Of a DNA stretch of 43,820 bases, positions 8,579 through 16,315 are shown in pieces; position 1 is the stretch's first letter; the number at the start of each line of letters is the position of its first letter. The notes beneath the pieces are model-generated. The model did not search any database. It worked only from the letters and a program-made list of their open reading frames with translations, and was not told the origin of the DNA. The stretch is from Lachnospiraceae bacterium UBA7054 (GTDB lineage: Bacteria > Bacillota > Clostridia > Lachnospirales > Lachnospiraceae). The position numbers and the translations under genes were made by a program. The stretch spans positions 28,321 to 72,140 of the forward strand of contig DLAF01000061.1 in the NCBI GenBank assembly GCA_002492725.1, read 5' to 3'.

Positions 8579-9448
8579 ATGAGAGAAAATTTAAAAGTAA
8601 AAGTAACAGCACCGCAGTACAGCTTTGTGTCGGGGGTGACCTTTGCGCAGGTGGATGCCTGGTATGATCACACCAGAAGAGATTTGAAAATAGATATTAT
8701 TTACCCCGAGGATAAGACAAAAAAGTATCCCTGTATTGTGTGGATTTGCGGCGGCGGTTGGATACGGTTGGACCGCAGCGCACATACGGCCTATCTCTCG
8801 GAACTTGCCAGAAGCGGCTTCGTTGTGGCAAGCGTAGAGTATCGTACCAGCAACGAGGGATGTTTTCCCATTCAGCTTCAGGACGTAAAGGCGGGAATAC
8901 GTTATCTGAAGGCGTTCAGTGAACGTTACAACATTGATTCGGAACGTTTCGGTGTGATGGGAGAGTCGGCGGGCGGTTATCTGACTGCCATGGCAGCATT
9001 GGCGGACGATCCGGCCTATGATGTGGGCGCGTTTACGGAGTTTTCCAGCAAAGTACAAGCGGCATGCCCTTGGTATCCGGCGGCGGATCTGACCGGATTC
9101 TCTTATCCATCGCCGTTGGAGGCAGCAGCCTCGATGGAATCCCTGTTTCTTGGCAAAAATGTGATGCTGCAAAAGGAGGAGGCGCAAAAGGTTAGCCCGA
9201 TGAGTTTTGTGACAAAGGATGCGCCACCCTTTTTGATCATTCATGGAGACAATGATCATACCGTTCCCTTTGCGCAGGGAGAGATCCTGCACGATAAGCT
9301 GGAGGCGGCGGGAGCGGATGTAAAACTTCTGGCTTTGGAGGGAGCTGATCATGCGGATATGCCTTTCTTTCAGGAGGAGATATGGCAGCGGATCATCGGA
9401 TTTTTTAAGGAGAAGCTGGGAGAAGCCGTGTTGGTGAAAGAAAAGTAA
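8579..9448 (+). CDS. Alpha/beta hydrolase, esterase/lipase family
   Basis: 289 aa, cytosolic, with no signal peptide. The oxyanion segment WICGGGW (about 55-61) replaces the usual HGGG. The nucleophile elbow GESAGG has Ser130, the acid is in HGDNDHTVPF (D226, or D224) and the base is His258 in GADHAD. This fits the BD-FAE / hormone-sensitive-lipase-like esterases that often deacetylate sugars or act on small esters. The substrate cannot be told from sequence. It is followed after 12 nt by the PIN/NYN-like gene, so the two are probably co-transcribed. Confidence 0.87.
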   Translation: MRENLKVKVTAPQYSFVSGVTFAQVDAWYDHTRRDLKIDIIYPEDKTKKYPCIVWICGGGWIRLDRSAHTAYLSELARSGFVVASVEYRTSNEGCFPIQLQDVKAGIRYLKAFSERYNIDSERFGVMGESAGGYLTAMAALADDPAYDVGAFTEFSSKVQAACPWYPAADLTGFSYPSPLEAAASMESLFLGKNVMLQKEEAQKVSPMSFVTKDAPPFLIIHGDNDHTVPFAQGEILHDKLEAAGADVKLLALEGADHADMPFFQEEIWQRIIGFFKEKLGEAVLVKEK

Positions 9449-9460
9449 GAAAGGGTAAGA

Positions 9461-10054
9461 ATGAATTATTATCTGGTAGATTTTGAAAATGTAAAAAAGG
9501 ATGGTCTGGATGGCATCCATCTGCTGGGAGAGGAGGATAAAGTCTGCATTTTTTACTCCAAGAACGCTGACAGCATCACTTTTGACCAGCACAGACGGAT
9601 TATGGAATCCAAGGCGTCAATCGAGTTTTGCAAGGTGGATGTAGGGAGTAAGAATGCCCTTGATTTTCAGCTTGCCACGCAGCTGGGCTTTTTGATTGCC
9701 AACCGATCGGCCGGGCAGTATTATATTGTCAGTAAGGATAAAGGGTTTGAAATTCTCGGCGGCTATTGGAAGAGCAGAGGGGTATCGGTGACGTTGATTG
9801 CGGATATCACGGGAAGAAGCCACGACCATGAGACGCAGGAACTGAGGGAAAAATTAGCGGAAAAACTGCAGGAGATTCTCAAGGAAGAAAAGGATGTCAG
9901 CGTGGATGTCGTCCTGAAGATTATACAGCAATATAAAACGAAACAGGGCATTATGAATGCGTTGATGAAAAAGTATCCCAGCGCCGATAATAAGAAGTCC
10001 AGCAAGATCTATAAGACTATCAAGCCGCTTTTGTCGGATAAGAAGGGGAGTTAA
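9461..10054 (+). CDS. PIN/NYN-like domain protein, putative RNase
   Basis: 197 aa. The N-terminal half has the acidic pattern of PIN/NYN nucleases: VDFEN (D7, E9), NALDFQLA (D68) and IVSKDKGFE (D93). These would form the Mg2+ site of an RNase. The C-terminal third (KLQEILKEEKD, then KKYPSADNKKSSKIYKTIKP) is basic and may bind RNA. The start ATG has AAAGGG upstream. It is close to the PIN-like family annotated in clostridia as PIN domain-containing protein. No antitoxin-like partner is adjacent, so a classic VapBC arrangement is unlikely. Confidence 0.75.
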   Translation: MNYYLVDFENVKKDGLDGIHLLGEEDKVCIFYSKNADSITFDQHRRIMESKASIEFCKVDVGSKNALDFQLATQLGFLIANRSAGQYYIVSKDKGFEILGGYWKSRGVSVTLIADITGRSHDHETQELREKLAEKLQEILKEEKDVSVDVVLKIIQQYKTKQGIMNALMKKYPSADNKKSSKIYKTIKPLLSDKKGS

Positions 10055-10100
10055 TGTGCATATTAAGGATATGCAGGATGAATAGACAGGAGATGGATTT

Positions 10101-10607
10101 ATGAAACTAAAGATTTCAGGCAGATTAGAAAAGAGAATCATTTTTGCAGTGCTTTTCGTGTCTCTGACAGTGCTTTGTACTGCTTGCGGAGATAAAAAGG
10201 AATCCTCCGACAATCTGGAAGGATCCCTGACGGACATCATGGCTTCTCTCTATGAAAATGCGCAGCTTGACGCGGATTTTCGAGAAGGTGTGGACAGCTT
10301 TGAGACGGTAGAGCTGACGGATGATTTAAAGAGCAGTATTCTTGGAACGGATGAAATCACCTATACGGAGGGCGTGGTTTCCATGCCGATGATGTCCTCC
10401 ATAGCCTATCAGTGCGTGCTGCTGCGGGTGGATGAGGCGGATGTCGAGAAGGTCAAGCAGACCCTCAGTGATAACGCCAATCCCGATAAGTGGGTCTGCG
10501 TCAGTGCGGAGACAACGCTGATCGAGAGCCGCGGGAATGTGATTTTCTTTATCATGAGCAGCAAGAATGAGGCGTATGCGCTGAATGAGGCGTTTCAAAA
10601 GCTGTAG
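10101..10607 (+). CDS. DUF4358-type lipoprotein
   Basis: 168 aa with a lipoprotein signal peptide: basic start, hydrophobic core and lipobox LCTAC with lipidated Cys29. The mature part (FETVELTDDLKSSILG, then YTEGVVSMPMMSS and a VDEADVEKVKQTL segment) matches the DUF4358 family of clostridial lipoproteins as I recall it; their function is unknown. It should be anchored on the outer face of the membrane. It lies 46 nt after the PIN-like gene and is the last plus-strand gene before a convergent pair. Confidence 0.8.
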   Translation: MKLKISGRLEKRIIFAVLFVSLTVLCTACGDKKESSDNLEGSLTDIMASLYENAQLDADFREGVDSFETVELTDDLKSSILGTDEITYTEGVVSMPMMSSIAYQCVLLRVDEADVEKVKQTLSDNANPDKWVCVSAETTLIESRGNVIFFIMSSKNEAYALNEAFQKL

Positions 10608-10650
10608 AGTTGGATCGGCGTTTCCGTGATGCAGTTTTTAATAATCGCCG

Positions 10651-11403
10651 TCAATCATTGCCGGGATCTTCGTCTTGCGTTTTCGGCAGCAATTTTGAGA
10701 GCACCAGCGTATAGGCAACCGTGATCGCAATCATACTTACACATTTCGCTATCTGCTGCTGTGTCGCAACACCGTTTCCATTGGAAAAGGTACTGAGTGA
10801 GTTGATAGCGGAGTGAGTGATAATGCAGGGAAGCAGGCTTCCGCCACGATAAAACAGCAGGACAAACAGGAAGCCGACTGCGATTGCAAAGATGATCTGA
10901 CATATATTTTCAATCAGGGTCATGCCACTGCCGTTTACCAGGTTGATGATATGACCGATGCCAAAGGTCACGCTGGAAATAACAATTGCTTTGCCTATAC
11001 TTTCTTCTTTGGCAATTGCCTTGAACAGGAAACCTCTGAAGATTACTTCTTCAAGGAACCCAACGCAGAGCATGGCGGCGATACGGCAGACCGTACCGAT
11101 CGGGGAGTAGTTCATGGCAGCGCCGTTCCAGAGGTTTCCCGTAATTAAGAAGATAAGCGGTATGTAGTAAAGAAAACGGCTGGCGGGAACCGTGGAGCGG
11201 CAAAGCCCGTATTGTTTAAATAAGCCATTCTTTTTGAGAAACACAAACAAAACAGCGGTTTGTAAGATACAGAAGGCAGCACTTGCCGCGTATTCAATGC
11301 CAATGATTTCGTTAAGAGAATTGGCAAGGGACTGCACGAAGCAGTAGATTACGATCCAGACGATTGCAAAGGTCGATTCATTTTTCTCATATAGTTTTTT
11401 CAT
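10651..11403 (-). CDS. CPBP-family intramembrane metalloprotease (CAAX protease-like)
   Basis: About 250 aa, polytopic, with around seven or eight hydrophobic segments. The three CPBP motifs are present: EEVIFRG (EExxxR), FGIGHIINL and THSAIN (HxxxN). These ligate zinc in abortive-infection/CAAX-like proteases. An ATG at 11407-11409 is only about 1 nt from the AAGGAG element, while the next in-frame ATG (11401-11403) is about 7 nt away, so the latter is chosen. The gene overlaps the end of the tetR-like gene by 17 nt, indicating translational coupling. Family members act in bacteriocin self-immunity, peptide processing or phage defence; no substrate is visible here. Confidence 0.87.
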   Translation of the reverse strand: MKKLYEKNESTFAIVWIVIYCFVQSLANSLNEIIGIEYAASAAFCILQTAVLFVFLKKNGLFKQYGLCRSTVPASRFLYYIPLIFLITGNLWNGAAMNYSPIGTVCRIAAMLCVGFLEEVIFRGFLFKAIAKEESIGKAIVISSVTFGIGHIINLVNGSGMTLIENICQIIFAIAVGFLFVLLFYRGGSLLPCIITHSAINSLSTFSNGNGVATQQQIAKCVSMIAITVAYTLVLSKLLPKTQDEDPGND

Positions 11404-11974
11404 TTTCATTCTCCTTCTGTGCGGCTAAGACTGCGCCTGTGTATACCCGTTCTAAATGTAATTTAATCAGCTCCTCATCATATTCCAATGAATTATTAGC
11501 AATGATACTGGCATAGCCGTGAACGAACATTGCCAAAGTGACGAAGATATCTTTTGTCTGTGAAAGACTCATATTCATCGCTTCCTGCATGGTTGAAATG
11601 ACAGGAGCGAGACCTTCGGCATCAATCATTTCCAGCAGACTGTTTTCGGCAGCATAGCCGGACTGAAACAGAAAGCGGAACAGATGCGGTTCTTTTATGG
11701 CAAAGCGAATATAGTTTAGTCCGATTTCTAACATGACTTCTTCACCAGATGTTGCGATATTCATCAGATATTCCGTATGATATTGATCGGCTTTACAGAA
11801 GACAGCCCTTTTCAGTTCCTCGATTGTAGCAAAATGGTACATAACGGGTTGAGTGGAGCAGTGCAGCCGTTCCGATACGGTCCTCGCATTGATCTGTTCT
11901 GCGCCTGAGTCACGGGCAATTGAAAAAGCGGCTTCGATTATCATGTCTTTTGTGATTTTTGGTTTGGGCGGCAT
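11387..11974 (-). CDS. TetR/AcrR-family transcriptional regulator
   Basis: About 195 aa from the ATG at 11972-11974, which has a GAGGGGG element about 9 nt upstream; an upstream in-frame start at 12016 lacks one. The N-terminal HTH is clear: KDMIIEAAFSIARDSGAEQINARTVSERL, then TQPVMYHFATIEEL. The C-terminal ligand-binding domain resembles the WHG/TetR_C_33 type. It is co-transcribed with and overlaps the downstream CPBP protease gene. It probably represses its own operon through the TATTGA-N5-TCAATA palindrome that overlaps the -35 of its promoter. The inducer is unknown. Confidence 0.87.
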   Translation of the reverse strand: MPPKPKITKDMIIEAAFSIARDSGAEQINARTVSERLHCSTQPVMYHFATIEELKRAVFCKADQYHTEYLMNIATSGEEVMLEIGLNYIRFAIKEPHLFRFLFQSGYAAENSLLEMIDAEGLAPVISTMQEAMNMSLSQTKDIFVTLAMFVHGYASIIANNSLEYDEELIKLHLERVYTGAVLAAQKENENEKTI

Positions 11975-12018
11975 ATTCTTGTTCCCCCTCTTTTTACAAT
12001 CGGCGTTATATAACAATA

Positions 12019-12047
12019 ATTATATATTGATTTATTGATGTTGTCAA
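12019..12047 (-). promoter_or_regulatory. Perfect-consensus sigma-A promoter of the tetR-CPBP operon
   Basis: Read on the minus strand: TTGACA (complement of 12042-12047), a 17-nt spacer and TATAAT (complement of 12019-12024). Both hexamers and the spacing are exact consensus. It lies about 45 nt upstream of the tetR-like start. Such a strong promoter makes repression likely. Confidence 0.85.
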
Positions 12048-12049
12048 TA
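12033..12049. promoter_or_regulatory. Candidate TetR operator palindrome
   Basis: TATTGA-TGTTG-TCAATA is a perfect 6-bp inverted repeat that covers the -35 element and part of the spacer of the adjacent minus-strand promoter. A repressor dimer here would block RNA polymerase. Assignment to the neighbouring TetR protein is inference from position. Confidence 0.6.
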
Positions 12050-12075
12050 GGTTTCTGATCTGACAGGAAATTTTA

Positions 12076-12104
12076 TTGCAGACATAGGGAAATATTGATA
12101 AAAT
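12076..12104 (+). promoter_or_regulatory. Promoter candidate for the XRE regulator-lipoprotein operon
   Basis: TTGCAG (12076-12081), a 17-nt spacer and TAAAAT (12099-12104), diverging from the tetR promoter. It implies an untranslated leader of about 180 nt containing a hairpin and two short ORFs. Each hexamer differs from consensus by one or two bases. Confidence 0.5.
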
Positions 12105-12216
12105 AGAAACAAAAAATAGGATTTTCAATTGATTTTCCAATCATTAATAACAAAAAAGGCGAACGAAACGCAAAGTTGACAAAAGGAAACCGCAGATTGG
12201 TGGTTTTTCGTGATTG

Positions 12217-12238
12217 GCTGGCAGTAAAATGTCTGCCA
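12217..12238 (+). other. Leader hairpin upstream of a very strong ribosome binding site
   Basis: CTGGCAG (12217-12223) pairs perfectly with CTGCCAG (12232-12238) around an 8-nt loop. The next bases begin the AGGAGGTGAT sequence. There is no T-run, so it is not a classical terminator. Confidence 0.5.
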
Positions 12239-12253
12239 GGAGGTGATGAGAGG

Positions 12254-12306
12254 TTGAAAAATCGCGAAATCAAACAATGGAGGCGGAGGAAATGACAAAA
12301 AAATGA
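12254..12306 (+). promoter_or_regulatory. Two overlapping leader ORFs before the XRE regulator
   Basis: Just upstream is AGGAGGTGAT, nearly the full complement of the 16S rRNA tail. From it, TTG at 12254 opens a 13-codon ORF (MKNREIKQWRRRK), ending TGA at 12293-12295. That stop overlaps ATG 12292, which opens a 4-codon ORF (MTKK) with its own GGAGG 8 nt upstream and stop TGA at 12304-12306. This stop overlaps the regulator's ATG at 12303. Both junctions are ATGA. Translation of these ORFs is inferred from the signals, not shown. Confidence 0.5.
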
Positions 12307-13073
12307 CGTTAGGACAAAAGCTAAAGGCACTGTTAAAAGGAAGCGGTATGACGCAGGAGGATCTGGCGGAACGGTTAGAGGTATCCAGACAGGCAGTTGG
12401 GAAATGGGTCAATGATAAAGGGATACCCGAAGTGGGAAAGCTGGTACAGATCAGTGATCTGTTCGGCGTGACGCTGGATTACCTGCTGAAAGAAGACTGC
12501 GCAGAAAAGAATGTGTCAAACGGGGCAGATGTAACCGTATCAAGACCAACTGTGATAAACAGCGGGTATTATGTCAGTAAAGAAATGTTGGAAGGATATT
12601 TATCCTACAGCAGACAGCGGGTAAAGCAGATTACGACCGGGATTGGTCTTTTTATTCTGTCAAATGTTTTTGATTGTTTTGGCAGTGATAATAGGATTCT
12701 GTCAATGCTTTATTGGCTGACGATGATAACGGGCGTATGTATGATCATCTGGTTCTTTTTGCAGACCAGACAGTATCAGGAGATCAGGAGGAAACACCTT
12801 ATATTTGATGATAAGGTGCTGGCAGAGTTTAAGAAGCAGAGAGAAAGCAGGAGAAAAAAATATGCGGTCATGATGATCGTGGGTGTGGCGGTTCTGATGG
12901 CAAACCCTGAAACAGAAGGTTTTATCATGAACTGTTTCGGAAGGACAGTCGGTAATGCTGTTAGCTGGATAGCAGATACGATATGGCCGACGCTTATGGT
13001 ATGGGCAGGAATGTCTATGTACAATGACAGCATTATCATTAAAAATACGGAATGGAGGGAAAAAGTTGAATGA
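12303..13073 (+). CDS. XRE-family HTH regulator with C-terminal membrane segments
   Basis: 256 aa. The N-terminal XRE HTH (about 1-62) is clear: LGQKLKALLKGSGMTQEDLAERL, then VSRQAVGKWV. The C-terminal part has hydrophobic segments near residues 105-120, 132-152, 193-208 and 220-240, so the protein is predicted to be membrane-anchored. Clostridial regulators of this layout often couple an envelope signal to transcription. The start ATG is 13 nt from the nearest GGAGG, longer than usual, and overlaps the stop of a 4-codon leader ORF. The downstream lipoprotein overlaps its 3' end, suggesting they work together. Confidence 0.85.
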   Translation: MTLGQKLKALLKGSGMTQEDLAERLEVSRQAVGKWVNDKGIPEVGKLVQISDLFGVTLDYLLKEDCAEKNVSNGADVTVSRPTVINSGYYVSKEMLEGYLSYSRQRVKQITTGIGLFILSNVFDCFGSDNRILSMLYWLTMITGVCMIIWFFLQTRQYQEIRRKHLIFDDKVLAEFKKQRESRRKKYAVMMIVGVAVLMANPETEGFIMNCFGRTVGNAVSWIADTIWPTLMVWAGMSMYNDSIIIKNTEWREKVE

Positions 13074-13596
13074 GATAAGAAAGAAAAGCATTGCAAAAGT
13101 CAGTATTTGGCTTGCGCTTATACTATGTCTCTGCGCGGGATGCGCCGCAGGGCAGGATCAAAAATATATGAGCGAAGAATTAAATAATCTGGCGGAGATC
13201 AGAATTTATACAGCGGGAGCGGAGGAACCGTTCAAAACAATTACGGATGAGGAGCAGCTCTATCAGTTTAATCAGTGTGCAGCTTTTCAGGAAGATATTA
13301 CTGAGGGATACATCGACGAAGAACGTCAAAAGGAAAAAAAGAAGACGCCGGAGGAAGCCAAAGCACAGTATCATTTGGTTTGCTACAGATACCCTGCCGC
13401 ACGTTTCGGCAAAAAAGAATTGGAAAAACTCATGACGCTTACTCTGTATGAGGATAACGATATCGTTAAAATAACCGTGGCGGATGAAAGCATCAAGGCA
13501 TTTTCCCTGCCGGAGGAGTTTTTGACATTTTACTACGAGGCTTCCGAGGAGGAGATGGAGTTGTTTTGCTCGTTAACGCAAGAATGGGAACAATAA
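13066..13596 (+). CDS. Small lipoprotein co-translated with the XRE membrane regulator
   Basis: About 176 aa from the TTG at 13066, which has GGAGGG 6 nt upstream and overlaps the regulator's end by 8 nt. An upstream in-frame ATG at 13024 has no ribosome binding site and would spoil the signal peptide. From TTG, the signal peptide has lipobox LCAGC with Cys26. The mature part contains AEIRIYTAGAEEPFKTITDEEQLYQ and looks like a small exported domain; no family is recognised. It probably sits on the outer membrane surface and may sense or modulate the signal for the membrane regulator (inference). Confidence 0.75.
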   Translation: MNEIRKKSIAKVSIWLALILCLCAGCAAGQDQKYMSEELNNLAEIRIYTAGAEEPFKTITDEEQLYQFNQCAAFQEDITEGYIDEERQKEKKKTPEEAKAQYHLVCYRYPAARFGKKELEKLMTLTLYEDNDIVKITVADESIKAFSLPEEFLTFYYEASEEEMELFCSLTQEWEQ

Positions 13597-13620
13597 CCGC
13601 AAAGTGTGTTTGCCGGTAAG

Positions 13621-13652
13621 AAGAGGTGAAGGCTAATGTGCCTTCACCTCTT
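13621..13652. terminator. Hairpin between convergent lipoprotein and potD genes
   Basis: AAGAGGTGAAGGC (13621-13633) pairs perfectly over 13 bp with GCCTTCACCTCTT (13640-13652) around a 6-nt loop. The potD stop codon lies at the edge of the loop, so one arm encodes the last potD residues. T-runs are short on both sides. It probably acts as a shared bidirectional terminator. Confidence 0.7.
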
Positions 13653-14712
13653 TCCACAATTCATTATAAAGGGAATCTCCGTCTTCCCCCAGATAAACAT
13701 AAGTTTCCAAATTATCATACTGTGACAGATCGGGAAAAGCAATCTCGGAATATTTGATGCTTTCATCCTCGATCAGCTCCCTTGCCGCAACATTCGGGGT
13801 GGAATAGGTAATATAATCAAAATTCATAAGCGCGATATCCGCACGACACATAAAGTCGATGAATTTCTCGGCGTTTTCTTTATTGGGGGCGTTCTTTAAA
13901 ATGACCCATGAATCGATCCAAACATTGGTTCCCTCCTCGGGAATCACATAGACCAGATCCGGATTTTCTTTCTGGGTATAGATGGCCTCACCGGAGTAGA
14001 TCACGCCGATGGCGGCTTCGCCGCCGATCATTTTGTCACGCACCTGATCAACCACGTAGGCCTGTACCAGTGGCTTTTGTTTGATCAAAAGATCTTTTGC
14101 GGCGGTGAGTTCGGTAAGATCCAGCGTATTCATGGAATCCCCGTTCAACTTCTCAGCCACCATGAAGGCGTCGCGCACGGAGTCCTGCATTAAAATATCG
14201 TCCGCGTACTTTTCATCCCAAAGCTGCGCCCAGCGGGTGATCGGCTCATCCACAAGAGTTTTGTTATAGAGAATGCCGACGGTGCCCCAGCAGTAGGGGA
14301 TGGCATACTTGTTTTCGGGATCAAAACCTCTGGACTGCTCATAGTACTGCGCACCAATATTGTTTTTTGCGTTTGGCATGTTGTCGTAGTTGATCTCCGA
14401 GAGCATTCCGTTATCGATCATGCGGCTGATCATATAGTCGGAAGGGCAGGCAATATCGTAGGCAACGGCTCCGGATTCCACTTTGGGATACATGCTCTCG
14501 TTCGTCTCAAACTCGTCGTAAATCACCTTGATGCCGGTTTCTTCCTCAAACATGCGAATGGTTTCCGGGTCGATGTATTCCCCCCAGTTATAGACGATGA
14601 CCTGGCCGTTTACGCCTTTATCCGAGGAAGCACAGCCGGTCAGGAAAGCAGATACGGACAGCGACAGCAAAATAGCTATGGAATTAAAACAAAATCTATT
14701 ATTTTTTCTCAT
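13633..14712 (-). CDS. potD: Spermidine/putrescine ABC transporter substrate-binding lipoprotein
   Basis: 359 aa with a lipoprotein signal peptide (LTGC, Cys27) and a type II periplasmic-binding fold. PotD features are visible: VIVYNWGEYIDPETIRMFEEETGIKV near the start of the mature protein, then AYDIACPSDYMISRMI, YAIPYCWGTVGILYN and VWIDSWVILKNAPN. It binds extracellular polyamines and delivers them to PotBC. It is the last gene of potABCD and overlaps potC by 4 nt. Its stop codon lies inside the terminator hairpin shared with the convergent lipoprotein gene. Whether spermidine or putrescine is preferred cannot be settled by eye. Confidence 0.93.
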   Translation of the reverse strand: MRKNNRFCFNSIAILLSLSVSAFLTGCASSDKGVNGQVIVYNWGEYIDPETIRMFEEETGIKVIYDEFETNESMYPKVESGAVAYDIACPSDYMISRMIDNGMLSEINYDNMPNAKNNIGAQYYEQSRGFDPENKYAIPYCWGTVGILYNKTLVDEPITRWAQLWDEKYADDILMQDSVRDAFMVAEKLNGDSMNTLDLTELTAAKDLLIKQKPLVQAYVVDQVRDKMIGGEAAIGVIYSGEAIYTQKENPDLVYVIPEEGTNVWIDSWVILKNAPNKENAEKFIDFMCRADIALMNFDYITYSTPNVAARELIEDESIKYSEIAFPDLSQYDNLETYVYLGEDGDSLYNELWKEVKAH

Positions 14713-15482
14713 TTCTTTTCCTTTTTGTCAGGTGACAGATTGATCAAGATCAATAAAGTCAGAACCGTCACGAAAATCAGGGACGAGAGCGCATACATTT
14801 CCGGTTTGATTCCCTTTTTGATTTCTGTGTATATCTTGGTAGAAAGGGTGTCCACGCCGACGCCTTTGGTAAAGTGGGTGATGATGAAATCGTCAAGCGA
14901 CATCGTAAAGGCCATCAAAAATCCCGAAAGGATACCGGGAAGAAGGTCTGGGAACACCACCTTAAAAAAGGCGTTTATATGGGAGGAACCAAGATCGAGC
15001 GCTGCCTCAAAGGTACTGGGATTTAACTGCTTCATGCGGGGCATAACACTTAGAATCACATACGGAATATTAAAGGTAATATGCGAGAGTAAAATGGTGC
15101 CCATGCCGAAGCGGATCCCAAGGCTGATATAGAGAAGCATCAGGGAGACACCCGTGACAATGTCTGCATTCAGCATCGGAATGTTGGTAATGCCCATAAG
15201 GATCGATTTAGCCTGCCGTTTCATGCCCGTCATGGCGATGCAGGCGATGGTCCCAATCATGGTGGCGACAAGGGAGGAGAGCAGCGCAATCAGCAGGGTG
15301 TTGACAAGCGCGCGCAGGATCTCCTCATTCTGAAACAGGGCAATATACCATTTGATACTGAAACCGCCCCATTTCGCCCGCGTCTTGCTTGCGTTAAGGG
15401 ACAGTACCATCAACGTGCCGATAGGAGCGTACAAAAAGAGAATGATCAGGCCAATGTATATTTTTTTCGCTGCATTCTTCAT
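14709..15482 (-). CDS. potC: Spermidine/putrescine ABC transporter permease PotC
   Basis: 257 aa with six hydrophobic segments. The cytoplasmic EAA-type loop that contacts PotA reads FEAALDLGSSHINAFFKVVFPDLLPGILSG (about 165-195). The nearby SLDDFIITHF segment is typical of PotC. The gene overlaps potB upstream and potD downstream by 4 nt each (ATGA junctions), so the subunits are translationally coupled. It forms the membrane channel with PotB. Confidence 0.93.
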   Translation of the reverse strand: MKNAAKKIYIGLIILFLYAPIGTLMVLSLNASKTRAKWGGFSIKWYIALFQNEEILRALVNTLLIALLSSLVATMIGTIACIAMTGMKRQAKSILMGITNIPMLNADIVTGVSLMLLYISLGIRFGMGTILLSHITFNIPYVILSVMPRMKQLNPSTFEAALDLGSSHINAFFKVVFPDLLPGILSGFLMAFTMSLDDFIITHFTKGVGVDTLSTKIYTEIKKGIKPEMYALSSLIFVTVLTLLILINLSPDKKEKK

Positions 15483-16315
15483 AGCATGGAACCCTCCCCG
15501 TCTTTGTCAAAAATGGCGGATAAGACCATATTGATCAAAATAAAGATCATCAGAACCATGGACAGACCGCTGCCCAGATGCCAGTTGGATGTCTTTGTAA
15601 ATTCCAGATCGATTACGTCCCCGATGAGCAGAAGCTTGCCGCCGCCAAGGAGCGAGCTGATCACAAAGGTAGTGAGTGCCGGAATGAACACCATGGTAAT
15701 GCCGCTGATAATGCCGGGGATCGAGAGCGGCAAAATAATGCGGAAAAAGGTATAGATATGATCGGCTCCCAGATCGTGGGCTGCATTGATCACATTGATA
15801 TCGATCTTGGACAGTGCATTGTACAGGGGCAGGATCATAAAAGGCAAAAAGTTATAAACCATGCCGAGAATGATCGCCGCCGGGGTGTTAATAATCTTTA
15901 GGGCAGGCAGATGCAAAAAGGTAAGTACATGATTGATGACGCCGTTTTTTTCAAGCAGCGTCTGCCATGCCAGTGTGCGCAGCAGAAAGTTCATCCACAT
16001 CGGCAGGATAAAAATCAGGATAATAAAGTTATGCCGTTTCACCTGTATCTGTGAAAGAATCATCGCCAGCGGATAGGCGAGCAGGAAACAGATGATCGTA
16101 CTGATCAACGAAAGCAGGAGGGAAAGGCGCAGCGCTTTCGCATGTCCCGCTGAAGCAATCGCGGTGATATTTTCAAGGGTGAAGGCGCCCGTCCTGTCAG
16201 TTAGGCCGTAATAAAGAATCATGCCCAGCGGCACGATGATAAACAGACCCGACCAAAAAAGATAGGGTACGGACAGCCACTTTTTCTTAGATGTCAATTG
16301 CAACAGCCTCCTCAT
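15479..16315 (-). CDS. potB: Spermidine/putrescine ABC transporter permease PotB
   Basis: 278 aa with six membrane segments and the EAA-type loop NAAHDLGADHIYTFFRIILPLSIPGIISG (about 175-205). It partners PotC. The ATG at 16315 overlaps the end of potA by 29 nt and its own codons include AGGAGG, so an internal TTG at 16297 (9 nt after that AGGAGG) is a credible alternative start. Either choice leaves the first membrane segment intact. Confidence 0.92.
   Translation of the reverse strand: MRRLLQLTSKKKWLSVPYLFWSGLFIIVPLGMILYYGLTDRTGAFTLENITAIASAGHAKALRLSLLLSLISTIICFLLAYPLAMILSQIQVKRHNFIILIFILPMWMNFLLRTLAWQTLLEKNGVINHVLTFLHLPALKIINTPAAIILGMVYNFLPFMILPLYNALSKIDINVINAAHDLGADHIYTFFRIILPLSIPGIISGITMVFIPALTTFVISSLLGGGKLLLIGDVIDLEFTKTSNWHLGSGLSMVLMIFILINMVLSAIFDKDGEGSML

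Noticed and set aside
8591..9592. 333-aa open frame on the minus strand opposite the esterase and PIN genes
   Set aside because: Antisense to two well-supported genes, no ribosome binding site and no recognisable domain.
10608..10650. CGGCG/CGCCG stem between convergent DUF4358 and CPBP genes
   Set aside because: Only 5 bp with a loop of about 24 nt; too weak to call.
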